Numbered from the stretch's first letter, positions 37,183 through 45,763 are shown. The stretch: 64,000 nucleotides of DNA from Pseudaeromonas sp963677375 (GCA_963677375.2 CAXXIF010000019.1:62001-126000); one strand, 5' to 3'. Numbers and translations are program-made. Notes: a model not told the origin generated them from the letters alone.

Positions 37183-37412
37183 ATGGCTTGCGTATCCCCC
37201 GTCCCCCTTGATCGGCACAAGTACCCATCTGAGCGCAATAATCTCTCGAACCCCATGAGATGGGTCTGAGTTCTGAGGTGTATTTGGCATTCCGACTCTG
37301 TGTTGGGGTTGCCAGGCTCGATATTTGTTTGTTTTTTAAACCGATAAAAAGTGACTATCGAGGGGCTTATCGGGTAAGAGACGTTCATGGTCGTAGGATA
37401 AATGCAAGATTT

Positions 37413-37428
37413 GTGTAATCGATCCCAC
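37413..37428. promoter_or_regulatory. GalS-type operator upstream of the porin gene (distal)
   Basis: GTGTAATCGATCCCAC: one mismatch to GTGNAANCGNTTNCAC. About 170 bases from the proximal site 37588-37603, so looping between the two is possible. Confidence 0.75.
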
Positions 37429-37531
37429 TTCATTCTCGCTTATATAATTCATTTTATATCAATTAGTTATCTTATGTTGTTGCTGTGTTTATGATGATTT
37501 GAAGGGCCTTTATCGTGTAACGATCGCTTTT

Positions 37532-37547
37532 TGTGAGTTGTATCATG
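37532..37547 (+). promoter_or_regulatory. CRP-like site of the porin promoter
   Basis: TGTGAGTTGTATCATG: complete left half, three of five in the right half. Its centre is 42 bases upstream of the inferred start for TATAAT 37570-37575. Confidence 0.6.
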
Positions 37548-37587
37548 ATATTTCGTCTCACTAACTTCCTATAATTCCCCAACGCTA

Positions 37588-37603
37588 GTGAAAGCGTTTA
37601 CTT
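37588..37603. promoter_or_regulatory. GalS-type operator at the porin transcription start
   Basis: GTGAAAGCGTTTACTT: two mismatches to GTGNAANCGNTTNCAC, core AAAGCGTTTAC. It begins 12 bases after the -10. Confidence 0.7.
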
Positions 37604-37655
37604 AAGTGTTCTGACTCAAACCCCTCAAAGTAAGTGGATGAATAAAGGAATGTCT

Positions 37656-38912
37656 ATGAAAGCAAAACTACTTGCGACCTCTGTGGCAATTGCTCTGGCG
37701 CTGACTGCTACATCCGCCTCGGCGGTGAATTTTACCGGTTATTTCCGCTCTGGCGTGGGTGTGTCTCAAGATGGCGCAACTCAAAGCTGGATGATTCCCT
37801 ATGTCGGGCGTCTGGGTAACGAAGCTGATACCTATACCGAAATCGGTCTGGGTCAGGAGTTGTACAACAAGGGTGGCACCAGTTTTTATGTAGACAGTAT
37901 GTTCAGTATGAACTCTGACGGTTCCAATGACTGGGAAGCCACGGGTGGCAATAACGATGCAACCTTTGCTTTGCGCCAGTTCAATATTCAGGCCAAGGGT
38001 TTGATCGCGGGTAAGCCGGATGCTGTGGTTTGGGCCGGTAAGCGTTACTACCAACGTCATGATCTGCACATCATCGATACCAAGTACTGGAATATCTCAG
38101 GTGCCGGTGCGGGTATTGAAAACGTGCAAGCCGGTCCGGGTGCTATTTCCGTGGCCTGGATTCGTGGCGATGCGACTGGCATGGGCTCCAATCTTGCCAA
38201 TGATGCGCTGAACATTAACTACCTGGATCTGCGCTATGCGGGCATGAAGCCTTGGGAAGGTGCCTGGAGTGAAGTCGGTATCAGTTATGCGATGCCCAAT
38301 CCGACCGACGCCCAAGATGTAGTCGGTGGAAACTTTGATGCCAAAAACGGCGCCATGCTGACCGCTGAAATGAGCCAGTTCTTCGCCGGCTCAGGTATCA
38401 ATGAAAAATTGGTGCTGCAGTATGCAGAGAAGGGCATGGCGCAAAACATGGTCTCCCAAGGTGGTGGCTGGTATGACGCTTGGCACAATACAACGGATGC
38501 CAAGGGTTACCGTGTCATTTGGGCCGGTGATATTCCGTTGGGCGATAAATTCTACATCAACCATGTCTTCACCTACGGCAAGGCTGACAAGACTGAAGAT
38601 TGGCATGACAACACCGAAATGTTCTCCGCTGTCGCTCGTGGTTACTATGCGTGGACTGACATCACCAAGACGGTGCTGGAAGTCGGCACCTTCGATACAA
38701 CCAAGACGTGGACCAGTGGTTCTGAAGATAAGTCGGGTGGTCAGAAGTACACCTTGGCTCAGACCTGGTCTGCAGGCCCAGGCTTCTGGGCGCGCCCTGA
38801 ACTGCGCGTCTATGCAACCTACTTGAAGGATGCAAAACACGACAACACCTTCAATGGTGGCCAAGACGACAACACCATGAACTTTGGTATCCAGGCGGAA
38901 GCTTGGTGGTAA
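37656..38912 (+). CDS. LamB-type (maltoporin family) outer membrane porin
   Basis: 418 aa from ATG 37656, which has AAGGA at six bases; an earlier ATG at 37638 lacks a site. Signal peptide MKAKLLATSVAIALALTATSASA then VNFTGYFRSGVGVSQDG, the LamB N-terminus. WAGKRYYQRHDLHIIDTKYWNISGAGAGIEN and the aromatic C-terminus (FGIQAEAWW) are LamB hallmarks. An 18-strand sugar-specific channel is expected. In this context, under a GalS-type operator and followed by an endo-galactanase, galacto-oligosaccharides are the likely cargo rather than maltodextrins; that is inference. Confidence 0.9.
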   Translation: MKAKLLATSVAIALALTATSASAVNFTGYFRSGVGVSQDGATQSWMIPYVGRLGNEADTYTEIGLGQELYNKGGTSFYVDSMFSMNSDGSNDWEATGGNNDATFALRQFNIQAKGLIAGKPDAVVWAGKRYYQRHDLHIIDTKYWNISGAGAGIENVQAGPGAISVAWIRGDATGMGSNLANDALNINYLDLRYAGMKPWEGAWSEVGISYAMPNPTDAQDVVGGNFDAKNGAMLTAEMSQFFAGSGINEKLVLQYAEKGMAQNMVSQGGGWYDAWHNTTDAKGYRVIWAGDIPLGDKFYINHVFTYGKADKTEDWHDNTEMFSAVARGYYAWTDITKTVLEVGTFDTTKTWTSGSEDKSGGQKYTLAQTWSAGPGFWARPELRVYATYLKDAKHDNTFNGGQDDNTMNFGIQAEAWW

Positions 38913-38927
38913 GCGATTGCACGAAAC

Positions 38928-38950
38928 AGGGAGCCTTGGGCTCCCTTTTT
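38928..38950 (+). terminator. Hairpin with T tract between porin and galactanase genes
   Basis: AGGGAGCC TTG GGCTCCCT then TTTTT, 15 bases after the porin stop. It may end most transcripts and leave partial read-through into the galactanase 50 bases later. Confidence 0.85.
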
Positions 38951-39001
38951 TATTGTCCAATCCGAACCGTACAACAGATGAATGGATTATCAGGAGACAG
39001 G

Positions 39002-40138
39002 ATGAAAGCTCTCTTTCTCAGCATGTTGCTGGGGCTGTTTACCACTGCAGTGGCGTACGCTGCGCCAGCGTCCCGAATTATCGGTGCCGATATTTCCCAT
39101 TTGCCGCAACTCGAAGCGGCCGGGGCCACCTTCTATGACCAGGATGCCAAGGCGGCCGAAGATTTGCTGTTGATCCTCAAGCGCAATGGCGTCAATCGCA
39201 TTCGTCTCAAGGTGTGGAACGAACCGGGCCAATATACCGAGTTCCCCTCCGATCAGAGCGGGCCTGAAGGCTACAACAATCCGGCCCATGTGGTCGCCAT
39301 GGCCAAGCGGGCACAGGCGGTGGGTCTGCAGGTGATGATCGACTTCCACTACAGCGACTGGTGGGCCGATCCGGGCAAGCAGAGCATGCCGGTGGCCTGG
39401 CGCAAGCTGGATGCGGCCGCGGTGAGCGAGCAACTGTACGCCTTTACCCGGGGCGTGATGCTGCAGCTCAAAGAGGCCGGAGTGACACCCGCCGAGGTGC
39501 AGGTGGGGAATGAGATCTCCAACGGCATGCTCTGGCCGCTGGGCCGGGTTTCGCAGGGGGATAAGCAGTGGGATAATCTGGCCAGCTTTATCAAGGCCGG
39601 TGCCCGTGCCGTCAAGGAGGTGTCACCGAGCTCGCGGGTGGTGCTGCATCTGGATGCCGGTGGTGACAATGCCCGCTGCCGTCGCTGGTTTGATGCCATG
39701 CAGGAGCGCGGTGTGAGCTTTGATGTGATTGGCCTGTCGTTCTATCCGGTGTGGCATGGTGCCCTGGCGGATCTGAAACAGAATATGGACGACTTAAGCC
39801 AGCGCTATGCCAAGCCAGTGATCGTGGTCGAGACCGCTTACCCTTGGACTAGCGAAAACGGCGATAGTCAGAAGAACATCTATACCAGCACCGGCTCCGA
39901 AACCTATCCGATGACGCAACAAGGCCAGCAACAGTTTTTGACGGCGCTGTGGCAGACCGTCAAGGCGGTGCCACACGGCCGCGGCGAAGGGGTGATCTAC
40001 TGGGAGCCGGATTTTATTCCGCAGGCGGGTGCAGGCTGGAAGGCTGGAGCCGGGGATGAGTGGGACAACGTGACGCTGTTTGACTTCCAGGGCCGCGCGT
40101 TGCCGGGGCTCAAGACCTTCGCGGAGGCGGCCCAATAA
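39002..40138 (+). CDS. GH53 endo-beta-1,4-galactanase (copy 1), secreted
   Basis: 378 aa from ATG 39002 (AGGAG five bases upstream). Signal peptide MKALFLSMLLGLFTTAVAYA. GH53 barrel: IIGADISHLPQLEAAG, VNRIRLKVWN, MIDFHYSDWWADPG, acid/base Glu171 in VQVGNEISNGMLWP, nucleophile Glu277 in VIVVETAYPW, and the terminal VIYWEPDF. Cleaves beta-1,4-galactan side chains of pectin. Directly downstream of the porin gene. No anchor or extra domain, so periplasmic or secreted. Accessory genes lie beyond its 3' end. Confidence 0.93.
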   Translation: MKALFLSMLLGLFTTAVAYAAPASRIIGADISHLPQLEAAGATFYDQDAKAAEDLLLILKRNGVNRIRLKVWNEPGQYTEFPSDQSGPEGYNNPAHVVAMAKRAQAVGLQVMIDFHYSDWWADPGKQSMPVAWRKLDAAAVSEQLYAFTRGVMLQLKEAGVTPAEVQVGNEISNGMLWPLGRVSQGDKQWDNLASFIKAGARAVKEVSPSSRVVLHLDAGGDNARCRRWFDAMQERGVSFDVIGLSFYPVWHGALADLKQNMDDLSQRYAKPVIVVETAYPWTSENGDSQKNIYTSTGSETYPMTQQGQQQFLTALWQTVKAVPHGRGEGVIYWEPDFIPQAGAGWKAGAGDEWDNVTLFDFQGRALPGLKTFAEAAQ

Positions 40139-40451
40139 GGGATTGGGGGCGTGGTGCCGATATTTTGTCGCTGCCGGAGCCGGCATGGGGTCAACTCTAG
40201 GTGGCCCCTGCCACCCCAACGCCCGGCCTAAATATGGTGCTGGCTCTCGTTGACGCCATCTCGCTTCTGTCTAATGCACAAAAACTGAAGAGCTCCCACG
40301 TTTCCCTTACGAAGCTATTTGCTCAGAAACGGGATTGCGCTAGCCTATGGACTCAAAAAGTGCAAGTTGCCTGCCGGGCTTGGCCGGACGCCTTTGCGGC
40401 ATGCGACACTAGTGTTGATGTTCATAGCTGGCTTTGAAAAGGGAATTAAAA
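40139..40451. other. Intergenic region at the left edge of the accessory cargo
   Basis: No gene is seen. A few short GC-rich inverted segments (GCCGGAGCCGGC near 40170; GCCGGGCTTGGCCGG near 40373) occur. No integron attC or tRNA-derived attachment site was recognised. Confidence 0.4.
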
Positions 40452-40979
40452 GTGAATTTTGAAACCAACCGATTGATGATCCGGCATCCGCGCGTGGAGG
40501 ATGCAGCCGATATCTTCAGAAATTATGCGCAGGATGGCGAAGTTACCAAGTATTTGACCTGGCGGCCGCATAAAGAATTAAAAGAGACGCAACGTTGGAT
40601 TCAATATTGTATTGAAAACGCGAATACCAAGAGCAGCTTGATGTTTGTCTTGTATTCCAAGCAAGTGTCAGAAGCCATTGGCATGATTGATTTTCGCCTC
40701 GAAGGGTATAAAGCCCACTTTGGCTTTGTGCTGGCGAAAAAATATTGGAATCAAGGGCTGATGACCGAAGCCATGCAACCGCTTATCGAATACTTTTATG
40801 AACATCCCAATATATACCGCCTTTGGGCAGCCCACGATATCGAGAATGAAGCATCCGGCAAGGTGATGTTAAAACTAGGCATGCGATGTGAAGGGGTGAT
40901 GTCAGGGACACTGCTATATCCGAATATCTCCAATGAACCCAGAGACAGCACCTACTATTCCTTAGACTGCAGGCGCTAA
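40452..40979 (+). CDS. GNAT-family N-acetyltransferase (RimJ/RimL type)
   Basis: 175 aa from GTG 40452 with AGGGA upstream (an in-frame TTG at 40434 has none). Pattern FETNRLMIRHPRVEDAADIFRNYAQDGEVTKYLTW at the N-terminus and AHFGFVLAKKYWNQGLMTEAMQPLIEYFY, the acetyl-CoA region, are typical of Acetyltransf_3. Acetyl acceptor unknown. Lower GC than the flanking galactanase genes, suggesting acquisition. Confidence 0.82.
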   Translation: MNFETNRLMIRHPRVEDAADIFRNYAQDGEVTKYLTWRPHKELKETQRWIQYCIENANTKSSLMFVLYSKQVSEAIGMIDFRLEGYKAHFGFVLAKKYWNQGLMTEAMQPLIEYFYEHPNIYRLWAAHDIENEASGKVMLKLGMRCEGVMSGTLLYPNISNEPRDSTYYSLDCRR

Positions 40980-41073
40980 ATTGGGGGGAGTAAAATCACG
41001 CCCACTGTTGAACGGCTGAAGCCGCCTACGCCCGGCCCGGTAGACGGCTTGGAGTTTTGGTGTCACTGATAGG

Positions 41074-41128
41074 AGTCATAGCTGGGTTGATCCGATTCTT
41101 GCCCAGAAGCACCCAAGCTCCTATGACT
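41074..41128. terminator. Large imperfect hairpin between GNAT and cupredoxin genes
   Basis: AGTCATAG ... CTATGACT arms with an inner GGGT/ACCC pairing, between converging genes. No T tract; may stop transcription from both sides. Confidence 0.5.
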
Positions 41129-41152
41129 GAATTTCAGATTCGATAAACCCCA

Positions 41153-41476
41153 TCATGGAGAAACGACCACGGTTCCTTGCATCGATGAATGATAGGTGCA
41201 GTGATATTCAAAGGTACCTATTTCATCAAACTGGTGATGGTAGGTAGCGGCATTTTTCATTTTCCCAGAATCCCAGGTGCCATCATTGCTGGTAATTGTG
41301 TGCGGCGCACCGTCTTCATTTATCCAATTCACGGTGGTACCGGGTTTTATTGTTAAAACTTTGGGTTGGAAGGTGAAATCAGTGATGGCTACATTGACGT
41401 TTTCGGCTCCAAAACAGCCTCCTGCTATCACGAATGTGACAATAGCCAAGAGGGATACAGGCAATATGCGCTTCAT
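41153..41476 (-). CDS. Small secreted cupredoxin (plastocyanin/amicyanin-like)
   Basis: 107 aa from ATG 41476 with AAGGAG at six bases. Signal peptide MKRILPVSLLAIVTFVIAGG, with cleavage probably near CFGA-EN; a lipobox is not clear. All type-1 copper ligands are present: His59 (GAPHTI), Cys93 (YHCTYH), His96 and Met99 (SSMQG). A periplasmic electron carrier or copper-binding protein; its redox partner is not in the window. Converges with the GNAT gene. Confidence 0.87.
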   Translation of the reverse strand: MKRILPVSLLAIVTFVIAGGCFGAENVNVAITDFTFQPKVLTIKPGTTVNWINEDGAPHTITSNDGTWDSGKMKNAATYHHQFDEIGTFEYHCTYHSSMQGTVVVSP

Positions 41477-41780
41477 TTGCATCTCCTTTGTGTCTGTTTA
41501 TCATCAATAAACAATGTTGACCCCAAGAGTGTAGTTGCGGCGCCATGGAGGAGCCATGTACGGAAGGGTTAAGGCCCCATTAATACCTGGCATAGAATAA
41601 TCCAGAAAGAGGTGAGGCTGTATATTTTCGATATTCTGCCGATCCAATTTCAAGTTCGCTATAACATGCGTGCGATTACGCTTCGCTAATCGCACCTACG
41701 GTTTTAAAATCGCGCAACGAGACACCGATTTGAGGCCGGTATCAGGTGATTACTGGAATTGTACAGTTCGAGTCCTTCGG
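41477..41780. other. Intergenic region with a REP-like hairpin
   Basis: No gene. TGCGATTA ... TAATCGCA (41671-41694) within GTGCGATTACGCTTCGCTAA resembles a hairpin unit widely scattered in proteobacterial genomes (from memory). Confidence 0.5.
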
Positions 41781-43091
41781 TTATGAATTCTTAGGTTGGT
41801 TGTTATAAGACCTTTTTGTGTTTACCAAATATTGTTCATGTTCCATTATTTTTTTGATGAACTCCTCAACAAGCTCTAATGAGTAATAATGATACTCAGG
41901 GTTTTTGTTTTCGTAGTGGTATTTGTTGTTGGATTTTTTCCAGTTGTTTTTATGTGATACAGCGTCGAAACAATTCCGGTTTATGACTGGCTTTTTTGTG
42001 TTTTTATCTTTGCATGTTAAATGTTTCTGTAGCTTTACATCATCGTAGCGCTCATGGAGCCTCCGATTTATTTCTTCTATTGCATCTTTTTGAAGGAATG
42101 GATGTGTGCTAGAACGATCAATTGGCTTTTCAATTACAAGAGCTTTCTTCAACCCTTCAATACCATCTTCTGCTCTAGCAAGTGTAATGGTTGCCCCTGA
42201 TTCATCGTTAGTAGCGAAAACGAGTTTAACGTTTAGAGGTATAGCGAATTCTATATCATTACTACCTTTCACATCTCTTTCAAGCTCGGATGCAAGCTCT
42301 AATATGTCGTCGGCGATGTCGCCATATGTGGATTTCATTATTGATATTGGAGGGCTTTTGAATTCGCCGACTAATGAAATCATTCCTGCGTGGCTATTGT
42401 TTAGAAATGAGATTTCTGTGAACTCTTCAAATTTAGATGTGTAGTTTAATACTCCGGATTGGAATACTCTTGAAACTATTCCTTGTATCTCAGGCATCAA
42501 AAGATGAACGGCCTGGTCTCTAAAGAAAATTATTTGCTCAATGTTTTTTCGCACATTAGAACTTGCTGGGTAAGTTTTTTCTAGACATTCACGCAGGGAA
42601 ATTGTCTCTTTAAGTCCCTTTTTGTTTCCGCGTCTAAATATGGATGTTTCACCATCTTTTTCAATGATCATTGACTTTAAAAATTGTTCCCACGCAGTAC
42701 AAAAACACATTACGAAAGCATCCATTCTGTTTTCTAGAGATGGCCTGTTATATAACTCCAAGGCAAGTAGCATATTATCCTTAGATTTTGATAACAAAGC
42801 CTTTGCGAGTTTAGATTGACAGTTGTGGCCTAAGGCTCTTCTGTGTTTACTTTGGGACAATAACTTTGCGAACTCAACTTCATTAATTAGTTGGCAATTC
42901 GATGCCTCATATTTTCCATCTGATGTTTCACTTAAAAAATCAGCCAGTTGCCCTTTTATCCAGTAGGTTTTAAATGTTGCCGGCTTCCATTTTGTGGCTT
43001 CTAGTATTTCTTCAACACCAAATTTCTTGTTTTCAGCTTCCATTTCTCTCAGAAGTAAAAATAGAGCGGATAGAGACTTACTAATTTTCAT
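41781..43091 (-). CDS. DUF3644-type protein with HEPN-like motif
   Basis: 436 aa, start ATG 43091. It has markedly AT-rich codon use compared with all neighbours, which indicates recent transfer. No signal or membrane segment. The N-terminal 65 residues look like a winged-helix/HTH (VEEILEATKWKPATFKTYW). The middle part (VMCFCTAWEQFLKSMII ... NIEQIIFFRDQAVHLLMP) is helical and has R-D-Q-A-V-H at 191-196, which fits the R-x4-H catalytic motif of HEPN RNases. DUF3644 assignment is from memory of the family pattern. HEPN proteins often serve in defence or toxin-antitoxin modules; no antitoxin gene is adjacent. Confidence 0.65.
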   Translation of the reverse strand: MKISKSLSALFLLLREMEAENKKFGVEEILEATKWKPATFKTYWIKGQLADFLSETSDGKYEASNCQLINEVEFAKLLSQSKHRRALGHNCQSKLAKALLSKSKDNMLLALELYNRPSLENRMDAFVMCFCTAWEQFLKSMIIEKDGETSIFRRGNKKGLKETISLRECLEKTYPASSNVRKNIEQIIFFRDQAVHLLMPEIQGIVSRVFQSGVLNYTSKFEEFTEISFLNNSHAGMISLVGEFKSPPISIMKSTYGDIADDILELASELERDVKGSNDIEFAIPLNVKLVFATNDESGATITLARAEDGIEGLKKALVIEKPIDRSSTHPFLQKDAIEEINRRLHERYDDVKLQKHLTCKDKNTKKPVINRNCFDAVSHKNNWKKSNNKYHYENKNPEYHYYSLELVEEFIKKIMEHEQYLVNTKRSYNNQPKNS

Positions 43092-43873
43092 ATTTATATT
43101 CTACTCCTGAGGTTTAATTGAGCATCTAAACGTTAATGCTATTGTAAGCAGTAACCTTGAGTAATTTGTTTTCACGCTACCTCAGTTTCTCCTTTATGAA
43201 AAACGGATTCACATGGCCTGAGTCACAATTTGATCGTACGGATCGGATTTTTGGGTTTCTGATCGCCAAAGCCAGCGCCGTCTGTCGGGTCGGGCGGCGG
43301 GGGGACTGGAGCCGGTGCGCGGTCAGGATGACCGCAAAAGGGAGCGTCACGCCATGGATGGCGTGTGGCTCCCGTCCGGAGGAGGGCAGCCCGCAGCGCG
43401 GGGCTCTCCCGACAGTCGGCATACGCCCAGCCGCAGGATTGTTAAGGACCGCGGCTTCGGTCCTTAACCCGCCTCCGCCAGCAGCGGGTTGGCAAATCGC
43501 GATTGCTGACCAGGGCGGAACCGGCCCAAACCGGAACCGGATCAAGCGATGACTCAATTGCACCGTATTATCACGCGGTAAACGTCGGGCTTCGCCCGAC
43601 TCAAGCCCGACCTACGCGGGGACGTATCGATCCTATGGCATTGGGCTCATGCCCTTATTCACCCAAACTCGAGCCGGTCTGCCGAGCTACACGGCGGACA
43701 GGCCGGTGCTAGGGCCGACCGGGGCCAGCCCCCCTCCGGCAGCGCCGCAACCAGCAGGAACGAAATCCTGGATCTGAGCGTCGTTCAGAACAGGACGTTG
43801 ACCTATACTCAGCACTCGATAGCGTCGTGATTCCGGCATCCATGGGGGCCGGACGACACGGGCAGGGGGTGGG
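43092..43873. other. Long hairpin-rich non-coding stretch
   Basis: 782 bases without a credible gene, GC-rich right after the AT-rich DUF3644 gene. Structures: nested hairpin GGGAGC ... CACGCCAT/ATGGCGTG ... GCTCCC (about 43339-43373); GTTAAGGACCG-CGGCTT-CGGTCCTTAAC (43441-43468); and GTCGGGCTTCGCCCGAC with a following TCAAGCCCGACCTACGC (about 43583-43617), similar to REP-type units known in many gammaproteobacteria. The last 130 bases hold the promoter side of the binding-protein gene. Confidence 0.6.
43441..43468. repeat. Perfect 11-bp-stem hairpin
   Basis: GTTAAGGACCG CGGCTT CGGTCCTTAAC. No T tract and no gene ending here, so more likely a repeat unit than a terminator. Confidence 0.75.
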
Positions 43874-44638
43874 ATGAGACTTCAGGGGTGGTGGCTCGGA
43901 TTATGGCTAGGACTAGGGCTGGCAGGTGTGCCGGGCCTTGGCATGGCGCAGCCTCTGGCCAGCGAGGCCGCCATCAATTTCATCACCGAGGAGTGGCCGC
44001 CCTACAACTATGTCGAACAGGGGCACTTAACCGGGGTCTCGGTGAAGATAGTGCAGGCTTTGCAGCAAGAGCTGGGGCGCCGCGATCCGATCCAGGTTTA
44101 CCCGAGCCAGCGCGCTAAACTGGCCCTGGAGTCCCGGCCTCGCAGCATGATGTTCTCCATGTTTCGCACCCCGGAGCGGGAGACTCGCTACAAGTGGATC
44201 GGCCCCATAGGCCGTGATGCCATCTATTTTTATCAGCGCCGCGGCAGCCCGCTGCAGATCCGCACCCTCCAAGATGCCAAGGCGGTGCCAGTGATCGCCA
44301 GTCGCCAGGCCGGGCTGGTGTTTAATATCCTCACCGCCGCCGGCTTTACCAACCTGGATGCCAGCGCCTACAGCAGCAAACAGGTGTATGGCAAGTTGCT
44401 GCGTGGTCGGGCCGAGCTGGCGATCAGCGATTCGCCACTGGGAGTGCGCTATCTGCTCAAACAGATGGGGTTACCGGCCGATGCCCTGCAGCAGACGGCG
44501 GTCAAGGTGGTGGAGTCGGATCTCTATATCGCCGCCTCGCCGGATTTTTCCGATGCCGAGATAGCCCAGTGGCAGCAGGCGCTGGATCGGCTCAAGGCGC
44601 AGGGGGAGCTGGAGCGCTTGTCGCGCGGCTTGCCATAG
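43874..44638 (+). CDS. Periplasmic substrate-binding protein, family 3 (orphan)
   Basis: 254 aa. Signal peptide up to GLGMAQP. SBP_bac_3 features: INFITEEWPPYNYVEQGHLTGVSVKIVQAL at the mature N-terminus and the two-lobed alpha/beta pattern with GRAELAISDSPLGVRYLLKQMG. This class binds amino acids or other small polar ligands. No permease or ATPase gene is adjacent, so it is an orphan. Starts at ATG 43874 behind GGGGGTGGG. Confidence 0.85.
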   Translation: MRLQGWWLGLWLGLGLAGVPGLGMAQPLASEAAINFITEEWPPYNYVEQGHLTGVSVKIVQALQQELGRRDPIQVYPSQRAKLALESRPRSMMFSMFRTPERETRYKWIGPIGRDAIYFYQRRGSPLQIRTLQDAKAVPVIASRQAGLVFNILTAAGFTNLDASAYSSKQVYGKLLRGRAELAISDSPLGVRYLLKQMGLPADALQQTAVKVVESDLYIAASPDFSDAEIAQWQQALDRLKAQGELERLSRGLP

Positions 44639-44658
44639 GCGGCCGGGATGAATGATAA

Positions 44659-44680
44659 CAAGGCGGCCTCGGCCGCCTTG
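44659..44680. terminator. Hairpin between convergent genes (binding protein and galactanase 2)
   Basis: CAAGGCGGCC TC GGCCGCCTTG, 20 bases before the galactanase stop on the other strand. Probably bidirectional. Confidence 0.8.
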
Positions 44681-44700
44681 ATTCTGAGGGCATGCCAGCG

Positions 44701-45714
44701 TTAGTAGTTCAGCAAAAAGGCATCCATGGCCCAGGTCGGTTTACCGGCGTTATCCATCAGCCCCAGGCTGTAGTTTTGCCAGCCATTGTAGCTTTCCGGC
44801 TCCCAGTAGAAGACGCCCAGCCCCTTGTTATTGGGGATATAGGTCATCTTTTTCAGTAGATCGGCGATGGTGTCATAGCTGTTTTTCGGATCATCCCAAG
44901 GCATGCCGACTTCGACAATCATCACCTCCTTGCTGTAACGGGTCGCCATGTCGCTGAGGTTGTCATAGCACTTGTTGTTCATGGCGAACCAGTCACCGTT
45001 GCCGGTCTGGGTTGGGTAGATGGAGGCGCCGATCACATCCCACTTGCCGCCGTTGGCCTTGAGGCCGTCGAACATCCAGCGGTAAAGGCTGTTGTTTTCA
45101 CAGTTAGCCAGATGGACGATCACCTTGGTGGCGCTGTTGACCGCCTTGACGGCGTCATAGCCACTGTTGATGAGCCAGGCGAAGTTCTTCATGTTGGCCG
45201 AGGCCTTGCCCTCCGGCCACAACATGCCGTTGTTGGTTTCGTTGCCAACCTGCACCCATTTCGGGGTGATGCCGGCATTTTTTAGCGTCACCAGCGAGTT
45301 ATAGGTGTGCCAATAGACGTTCGACATCAGCTGATCGAAGGTGTACTTGCTCCAGGCCGCCGGTTTGTTCTGTTGACCCGGATCGGCCCAGGAGTCGCTG
45401 TAGTGGAAGTCGATCAGAATATCGAACCCGGCAGCCTTGGCGCGCTTGGCCTTGGCGACCACATCGGTGATGTTGCTCCAGCCGGCACTGGGATTAACCC
45501 AGACCCGCAGCCGGATGGCGTTCATGCCATGGGCCTTGAGGATGGGGAACAGATCCTGCTTGCTGCCGCTGTCGTTATAAAACGATTTGCCGGACTTCTC
45601 CATCTGGGTCAACCAGCTAACATCGGCACCCTTGGCCATAGCCTGACTCTCGGCGTGATAAAGCCCGCCGAGTACCATGACCAGACAACTCAGAGCTGTA
45701 AACTTGAATTTCAT
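44701..45714 (-). CDS. GH53 endo-beta-1,4-galactanase (copy 2), secreted
   Basis: 337 aa, the shortest of the four. AGGAGG precedes ATG 45714. Signal peptide MKFKFTALSCLVMVLGGLYHAESQA. AKGADVSWLTQMEKSGKSFYNDSG, AIRLRVWVNP, LIDFHYSDSWADPG, acid/base Glu159 in VQVGNETNNGMLWPEG, nucleophile Glu268 in MIVEVGMPWDD, then GVFYWEPESYNGW. It keeps all GH53 residues but differs from copies 1, 3 and 4 (GASIYPTQTG instead of GLSFY), so it belongs to another branch and may prefer different chain lengths. It follows the small beta-domain protein on the minus strand with strong hairpins in the gap. Confidence 0.93.
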   Translation of the reverse strand: MKFKFTALSCLVMVLGGLYHAESQAMAKGADVSWLTQMEKSGKSFYNDSGSKQDLFPILKAHGMNAIRLRVWVNPSAGWSNITDVVAKAKRAKAAGFDILIDFHYSDSWADPGQQNKPAAWSKYTFDQLMSNVYWHTYNSLVTLKNAGITPKWVQVGNETNNGMLWPEGKASANMKNFAWLINSGYDAVKAVNSATKVIVHLANCENNSLYRWMFDGLKANGGKWDVIGASIYPTQTGNGDWFAMNNKCYDNLSDMATRYSKEVMIVEVGMPWDDPKNSYDTIADLLKKMTYIPNNKGLGVFYWEPESYNGWQNYSLGLMDNAGKPTWAMDAFLLNY

Positions 45715-45763
45715 GTTGCAACCTCCTGTTATGTATATTGTTTTGACCTCTATGGGTCATCTG

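Larger units (their letters stand above)
37183..37655 (+). promoter_or_regulatory. Promoter region of the porin/galactanase transcript
   Basis: Contains an operator at 37413-37428, a CRP-like site TGTGA-N6-TCATG at 37532-37547, a perfect TATAAT at 37570-37575 and a second operator-like palindrome at 37588-37603. If transcription starts near 37582, CRP would be centred at about -42 (class II position) and the second operator would cover the first transcribed bases. No gene in this stretch. Confidence 0.75.

Noticed and set aside
40139..41130. Integron cassette hypothesis for the GNAT gene
   Set aside because: No attC-like pair of GTTRRRY/RYYYAAC sites or integrase could be recognised.
41766..41800. 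TTCGAGTCC sequence resembling a tRNA T-loop
   Set aside because: The flanking 5-bp stem does not pair and no anticodon or acceptor arm could be drawn.
43177..43563. 128-codon minus-strand open frame in the hairpin-rich region
   Set aside because: It runs through several perfect inverted repeats, has no ribosome site and no domain pattern; a repeat-derived chance frame is more likely.
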